Source: Cryptomeria japonica
Taxonomy: Eukaryota; Streptophyta; Pinopsida; Cupressales; Cupressaceae
Direction: 5' to 3'
Length of the DNA: 32,500 bases
NCBI RefSeq assembly: GCF_030272615.1
Contig: NC_081407.1
Coordinates: forward strand, 374,917,518 to 374,950,017
Of this stretch, positions 31,722 through 32,500 are shown in pieces; within the stretch, counting starts at the first letter, position 1; every line of letters starts with the position of its first letter. The notes beneath the pieces were generated by a model. It saw only the letters and a program-made list of their open reading frames with translations. It did no database searches and was not told where the DNA came from. The position numbers and the translations under genes are program-made.

Positions 31722-32500
31722 TGTGTAAGGGGAAAAGTGAGACTAAGTATAGAAACCCTAATCCCACTCTCATACACACTAATGGAATACGAAAGAGCCC
31801 AGGGAGGTAACACACTTCGACTAATTCTTGTGAGAAAGAGAGAGCCATGGATTACCTCTTAGGGCTTCTATTCCTTTGCTACAAATGAGGGAGAGGAATG
31901 ATTCAAAATGCAATTTAACCTAAAGTGCAAGTAAGCAAGCAAACCCTAATATGGAAATGCAAAACAAAAAATAACTGATAAAATGCTGAAAAGTATAGAT
32001 TAGGAAGCAAATTCAAAGGTGCACCTGTGTTTGAAATCTGAGCCAAAATGTCTAGGACTAGGGTACCATGCCACTATCTTGATTTTGCAAGTTTGAAGCT
32101 GCAACTGAGAGACTGGATTCTAGGATCTACAAACTGCCGCACTGTCAAATCCCGCTGAAAATAGGCAAGACCACTGACACACCCATGTCTTAGGGGTTTT
32201 TGAGGAGTTCTAAACCCCAAGACAACCTTTGTGTGCTCTGTCAGTCCTGAAACTTCCAGTGATGCTTAGATCTGAACCTATACCTGTAGCTAAAAAAGAG
32301 GGTTTTGGGTGGCTATATAGGGTTTTTCCTTAGTCAAACCCCTATTTTGGTGATTTCCACCTCAACAAATAGCCGATAATGTACTGAAAAATGTGTTTAA
32401 AAGAACCCTGCGTGTGTGCAAGATCCTAAAATGAAAGCAAACAATCTAGAGCAACCCTAAAGAGTAAACCCTAATTGCTTATCATTGTCAAAGTAAATGC
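31722..32500 (-). repeat. 5' LTR of the second gypsy element, cut by window edge
   Basis: It aligns with 20553 to about 21350. Both contain AGACTAAGTAT near the start, CCACTCTCATACACACTAATG, and the conserved block AAAAAAGAGGGTTTTGGGTG just before the TATATAG box. Small indels differ, notably around the ACCAAGGTACCATGCC repeats. About 875 bp of this LTR should lie right of the window. Confidence 0.9.

Larger units (their letters stand above)
20553..32500 (-). mobile_element. Decayed Tat-type Ty3/gypsy element with antisense PMD cargo
   Basis: Minus-strand element. On the plus strand: 3' LTR (20553-22206), polypurine tract (22207-22221), plus-strand PMD pseudogene (22800-25318), then integrase, second RNase H, RNase H, RT, G-patch, protease and gag remnants up to 31528, a primer-binding-like site (about 31701-31718) and the 5' LTR (31722 on, cut by the window). 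The two LTRs align from TGTGTRAGGGG onward but differ at many bases, so the insertion is old. Most domains carry stops and frameshifts. Confidence 0.9.

Overview
The window looks like intergenic DNA of a large, retrotransposon-rich land-plant nuclear genome. Every coding signal belongs to an LTR retrotransposon or its cargo: plant Tat-type Ty3/gypsy polyproteins with two RNase H domains, a Ty1/copia element primed by initiator tRNA-Met, and a plant mobile domain (PMD). I see no host single-copy gene, rRNA, tRNA gene, CRISPR array or bacterial signal. Old, long-LTR elements nested in one another suggest a gymnosperm-like genome, but that is an inference and the species cannot be read from the sequence.

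Layout. (1) 1 to about 13891, plus strand: the 3' part of a well-preserved Tat-lineage Ty3/gypsy element. It has a leader of at least 2.5 kb (its 5' LTR lies left of the window), one uninterrupted 2428-residue Gag-Pro-Pol frame (2541-9827), a 2.2 kb 3' untranslated region with a 30-bp tandem array and several inverted-repeat modules, a polypurine tract (12011-12023) and a 3' LTR of about 1.87 kb. (2) 13892-20407, plus strand: a decayed Ty1/copia element. Its 3' LTR is complete (19147-20407), but only the last ~639 bp of its 5' LTR remain, because the gypsy 3' LTR abuts it. The gypsy element therefore appears to have inserted into the copia LTR. (3) 20408-20552: a TA/CATA microsatellite. (4) 20553 to beyond the right edge, minus strand: a second, decayed Tat-type element with LTRs at 20553-22206 and 31722-32500 (cut by the edge), internal domains readable right to left as gag remnant, protease, G-patch, RT, RNase H, second RNase H and integrase, and an antisense (plus-strand) PMD pseudogene at about 22800-25318 between integrase and the 3' LTR.

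How the parts relate. In element 1, Gag forms the particle, protease cuts the polyprotein, RT with the second RNase H makes cDNA, and integrase inserts it. All the catalytic residues I looked for are present. Element 3 is related to it: both share the Gag-Pro-Gpatch-RT-RNH-aRNH-IN order and both LTRs start TGTAGT after an AAAG-rich polypurine tract. Element 3 differs in carrying the PMD gene. The most notable signals are the PMD cargo with candidate introns, the G-patch shared by both gypsy elements, and the apparently covarying hairpins in the 3' untranslated region of element 1.
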